The notes under the pieces: generated by a model
Told to the model about the DNA's origin: nothing
Seen by the model: the letters and a program-made list of their open reading frames with translations, nothing else
Database searches by the model: none
Translations under genes and position numbers: made by a program
Source: Thermoanaerobacterales bacterium UBA4877
Lineage (GTDB): Bacteria > Bacillota > Thermoanaerobacteria > Thermoanaerobacterales > UBA4877
Length of the DNA stretch: 57,491 nucleotides
Assembly (NCBI GenBank): GCA_002399345.1
Contig: DHDL01000009.1
Coordinates: 61,892-119,382, forward strand
Direction: 5' to 3'
In this document: piece by piece, positions 55,355-57,491 of the stretch
Numbering within the stretch: position 1 is the first letter of the stretch
How the letters are laid out: each line of letters begins with the position of its first letter

Positions 55355-56881
55355 GTGGATTATGTCATTGAAATGTGCAATATAACCAAAAAGTTTCCTG
55401 GGATCATTGCCAATGATGATGTCACCCTGCAGGTTAAAAAAGGAGAGATACATGCCATACTCGGAGAAAACGGTGCGGGTAAATCCACATTGATGAGTGT
55501 ACTTTTCGGCATGTATCAGCCTGACGGCGGGAAAATTAAGATAGGCGGACGTGAAGTGGAGATAAATGACCCCAATGATGCTAACCACCTTGGCATAGGT
55601 ATGGTGCATCAGCACTTCAAATTGGTCCAGAATTTTACGGTGCTTGAAAACATTATTCTTGGTGTAGAACCTACAAATAAAGGTTTTATTAAAAGAGATG
55701 ATGCACGGGCTCGTGTGCTTAAGCTTTCCGAGAAATATGGTCTAAAAATAGATCCGGATGCCCTTATAGAGGATATAACGGTGGGTATGCAGCAGCGCGT
55801 GGAAATTTTAAAGATGCTCTACAGAAACAATGAGATTTTGATTTTTGATGAGCCTACGGCTGTATTGACACCTCAGGAAATAGAGGAACTCATGAAGATA
55901 ATGAAAGGATTGGTAAGCGAGGGCAAGTCAATCCTGTTTATAACTCATAAACTCAATGAGATCAAGGCGGTAGCCGATAGGTGTACGGTTCTTCGCAAGG
56001 GTAAATGTGTAGGCACCGTGAATGTGGCGGACGTTACTAAAGAAGAGCTTTCTGAAATGATGGTGGGGCGCAGAGTGGATCTTGTGGTTGACAAGAAAGA
56101 CGTAAAACCTGGCAATGTTATATTTGATGTACAGGGTCTTACTGTTAAGAATAAAGCATCAAGTAAGAATGCCGTTAATAACGTATCGTTTAATGTCCAT
56201 AGAAATGAGATAGTGTGCATAGCGGGCGTAGATGGTAACGGACAGTCCGAGCTTGTGTATGCGCTTACAGGTTTAATTCCTGCAAATAAAGGAAAGATTG
56301 AATTAAACGGCAAGGATATAACTAATGCCTCCATAAGAAAGAGAACATTGAGCGGTATAGGTCATATACCTGAAGACAGACAGCGATACGGACTAATTCT
56401 TGACTATGATCTGGGGTATAATCTTGTACTTCAGAGCTATTTCTCACAGCACTTTACGAGCCACGGGATGTTAAAATATAACGATATATATAATTATGCG
56501 GATGAATTAATAGATAAATTTGACATACGTACGGGACAGGGAGCTAAGACCATGGTTCGCAGCATGTCGGGCGGTAACCAGCAGAAGGCTATTATTGCCC
56601 GTGAGATAGACCGCGATCCCGACCTGCTTATTGCTGTTCAGCCTACACGCGGATTGGATGTGGGAGCAATAGAATATATCCATAAACGCCTTATTGACGA
56701 GCGTGACGAAGGTAAGGGCATACTCCTTGTATCCTTTGAACTGGATGAGGTAATGAATTTAAGTGACCGTATTTTGGTAATGTATGAAGGAAATATCGTA
56801 GCAGATTTGAATCCTAAAGATACGACGGTACAGGAGCTGGGATTATATATGGCGGGTTCAAAAAGGGGTAATGTCGCATGA
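55355..56881 (+). CDS. Nucleoside ABC transporter ATP-binding protein (YufO/RbsA-like)
   Basis: 508 residues with two ATPase cassettes. First: LGENGAGKSTLMSVLFG, VGMQQRVEILKML, LIFDEPTAVLTPQE; second: GVDGNGQSELVYAL, SGGNQQKAIIARE and LLIAVQPTRGLDVGA. The second Walker A is degenerate (GNGQSE), as is common in this RbsA-like class. The start is GTG at 55355 with GAGG ahead. Its stop overlaps the following permease start (ATGA). Confidence 0.93.
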   Translation: MDYVIEMCNITKKFPGIIANDDVTLQVKKGEIHAILGENGAGKSTLMSVLFGMYQPDGGKIKIGGREVEINDPNDANHLGIGMVHQHFKLVQNFTVLENIILGVEPTNKGFIKRDDARARVLKLSEKYGLKIDPDALIEDITVGMQQRVEILKMLYRNNEILIFDEPTAVLTPQEIEELMKIMKGLVSEGKSILFITHKLNEIKAVADRCTVLRKGKCVGTVNVADVTKEELSEMMVGRRVDLVVDKKDVKPGNVIFDVQGLTVKNKASSKNAVNNVSFNVHRNEIVCIAGVDGNGQSELVYALTGLIPANKGKIELNGKDITNASIRKRTLSGIGHIPEDRQRYGLILDYDLGYNLVLQSYFSQHFTSHGMLKYNDIYNYADELIDKFDIRTGQGAKTMVRSMSGGNQQKAIIAREIDRDPDLLIAVQPTRGLDVGAIEYIHKRLIDERDEGKGILLVSFELDEVMNLSDRILVMYEGNIVADLNPKDTTVQELGLYMAGSKRGNVA

Positions 56882-57491
56882 ATACTTTAAAGCGTTATCT
56901 AAACAGCGAAGGAATGGAAAGCTTTGCTTCGTCTGTCTTTGCCATCATAATCGGGCTGCTGGTAGGCCTGGTGGTTCTTCTTATTAGTAATCCTCAACAA
57001 GCATTTGAAGGTTTTAAAGCTATCCTGCTCGGCGGACTTACTGATATGAAAAATGTGGGTCAAGTGCTTTACTTTGCCACACCGCTTATATTAACAGGAC
57101 TGTCGGTGGGTTTTTCCAACAAGGTGGGACAGTTTAATATTGGCGCATCCGGACAGTTTATTGTTGGAGCTTACGCAGCTGTTTATGTCGGGGTTAAATG
57201 GACATTTTTACCCGGCCCGCTACATTGTATAACTGCCCTTATCGTTGCAATGCTTGCCGGTGCATTATGGGGGCTCATTCCGGGGATTTTGTGTGCGATT
57301 TGCCATGTAAATGTAGTCATTTCATGTATAATGATGAACTATATAGGTATGTACATGGTTAATTTTCTTGTAACACATACCATATTTGACTCGCTTAAGA
57401 ACCAGTCTCTACCAATTAAGGCAAATGCGGTTATTCCCAAGATGGGTCTGGATAATATTTTTAAGGTAGGTAACAGTCCGTCCAGTGTAAA
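56878..57491 (+). CDS. Nucleoside ABC transporter permease (YufP-like), 3' end outside window
   Basis: The frame stays open to the window end (over 200 residues visible), starting MNTLKRYLNSEGMESF. It has hydrophobic segments IIIGLLVGLVVLLI, then FNIGASGQFIVGAYAAVY, the conserved BPD_transp_2 motif, and VNVVISCIMMNYIGMYMVNF. A second permease (YufQ) would be expected next, outside the window. Confidence 0.9.
   Translation, partial: MNTLKRYLNSEGMESFASSVFAIIIGLLVGLVVLLISNPQQAFEGFKAILLGGLTDMKNVGQVLYFATPLILTGLSVGFSNKVGQFNIGASGQFIVGAYAAVYVGVKWTFLPGPLHCITALIVAMLAGALWGLIPGILCAICHVNVVISCIMMNYIGMYMVNFLVTHTIFDSLKNQSLPIKANAVIPKMGLDNIFKVGNSPSSV

Overview
The window is a 57.5 kb stretch of a low-GC, anaerobic, spore-forming member of the Clostridia (Bacillota). 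The signs are the rapZ-yvcK-whiA and ytoI-dnaE-pfkA-pyk gene orders, a GerA-type spore germination operon, low-GC codon use with strong AGGAGG-type ribosome binding sites, and a selenocysteine-dependent glycine reductase (Grd) cluster typical of Stickland-fermenting anaerobes. I cannot name the species.

Layout. 1-1217 is the end of a solute-binding protein gene. 1354-4431 is a copper module (copZ, copA, a small zinc-ribbon protein) with two CsoR-like operators placed identically behind two near-identical promoters. 4564-11966 carries murB, rapZ, yvcK and whiA; between yvcK and whiA sits a three-gene module of two paralogous HgdA/B-like (2-hydroxyacyl-CoA dehydratase/double-cubane family) proteins plus an ASKHA ATPase activase. 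12056-19848 is ytoI, dnaE, a small conserved gene, pfkA and pyk. 19953-21852 (minus) is a YtrA-type GntR regulator with an ABC exporter and a perfect palindromic operator. 22090-26849 is an amino-acid locus: an ornithine cyclodeaminase-family protein, an aminotransferase, a decayed YfcC-type transporter and a sigma-54 activator, with a sigma-54 promoter in front. 27178-33800 holds topB, a DbpA-like RNA helicase, pckA (minus), a RluA-family pseudouridine synthase and a small unknown gene.

34056-41346 is an osmoprotectant locus: a BusR-like GntR/RCK_C regulator (expected c-di-AMP sensor), one OpuC-type ATPase, one permease and five tandem substrate-binding lipoproteins. 41452-44105 has nth, a VanW-domain protein and ogt. 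44125-50902 is the glycine reductase operon (grdX, trxA, grdE, grdA, grdB, grdC, grdD) behind a tandem glycine riboswitch whose terminator overlaps the second aptamer's P1 stem; grdA and grdB each contain an in-frame UGA read as selenocysteine. 50927-53926 (minus) is a germination receptor operon with A and C subunits but no B subunit. 54089 to the end is a BMP-type nucleoside ABC transporter, cut by the window edge.

Themes. Betaine-type uptake and glycine reduction lie side by side and would feed a reductive amino-acid metabolism with pckA, pfkA and pyk handling central carbon. The most unusual observations are: 15 exact copies of the palindrome GGCCWGGCC, far above chance; two genes (copA, yvcK) whose ideal ribosome binding site faces an ACG codon instead of ATG; the uncharacterised HgdAB/activase-like three-gene system; the five-fold substrate-binding protein array under a probable c-di-AMP regulator; and a riboswitch whose switching mechanism can be read from the sequence.
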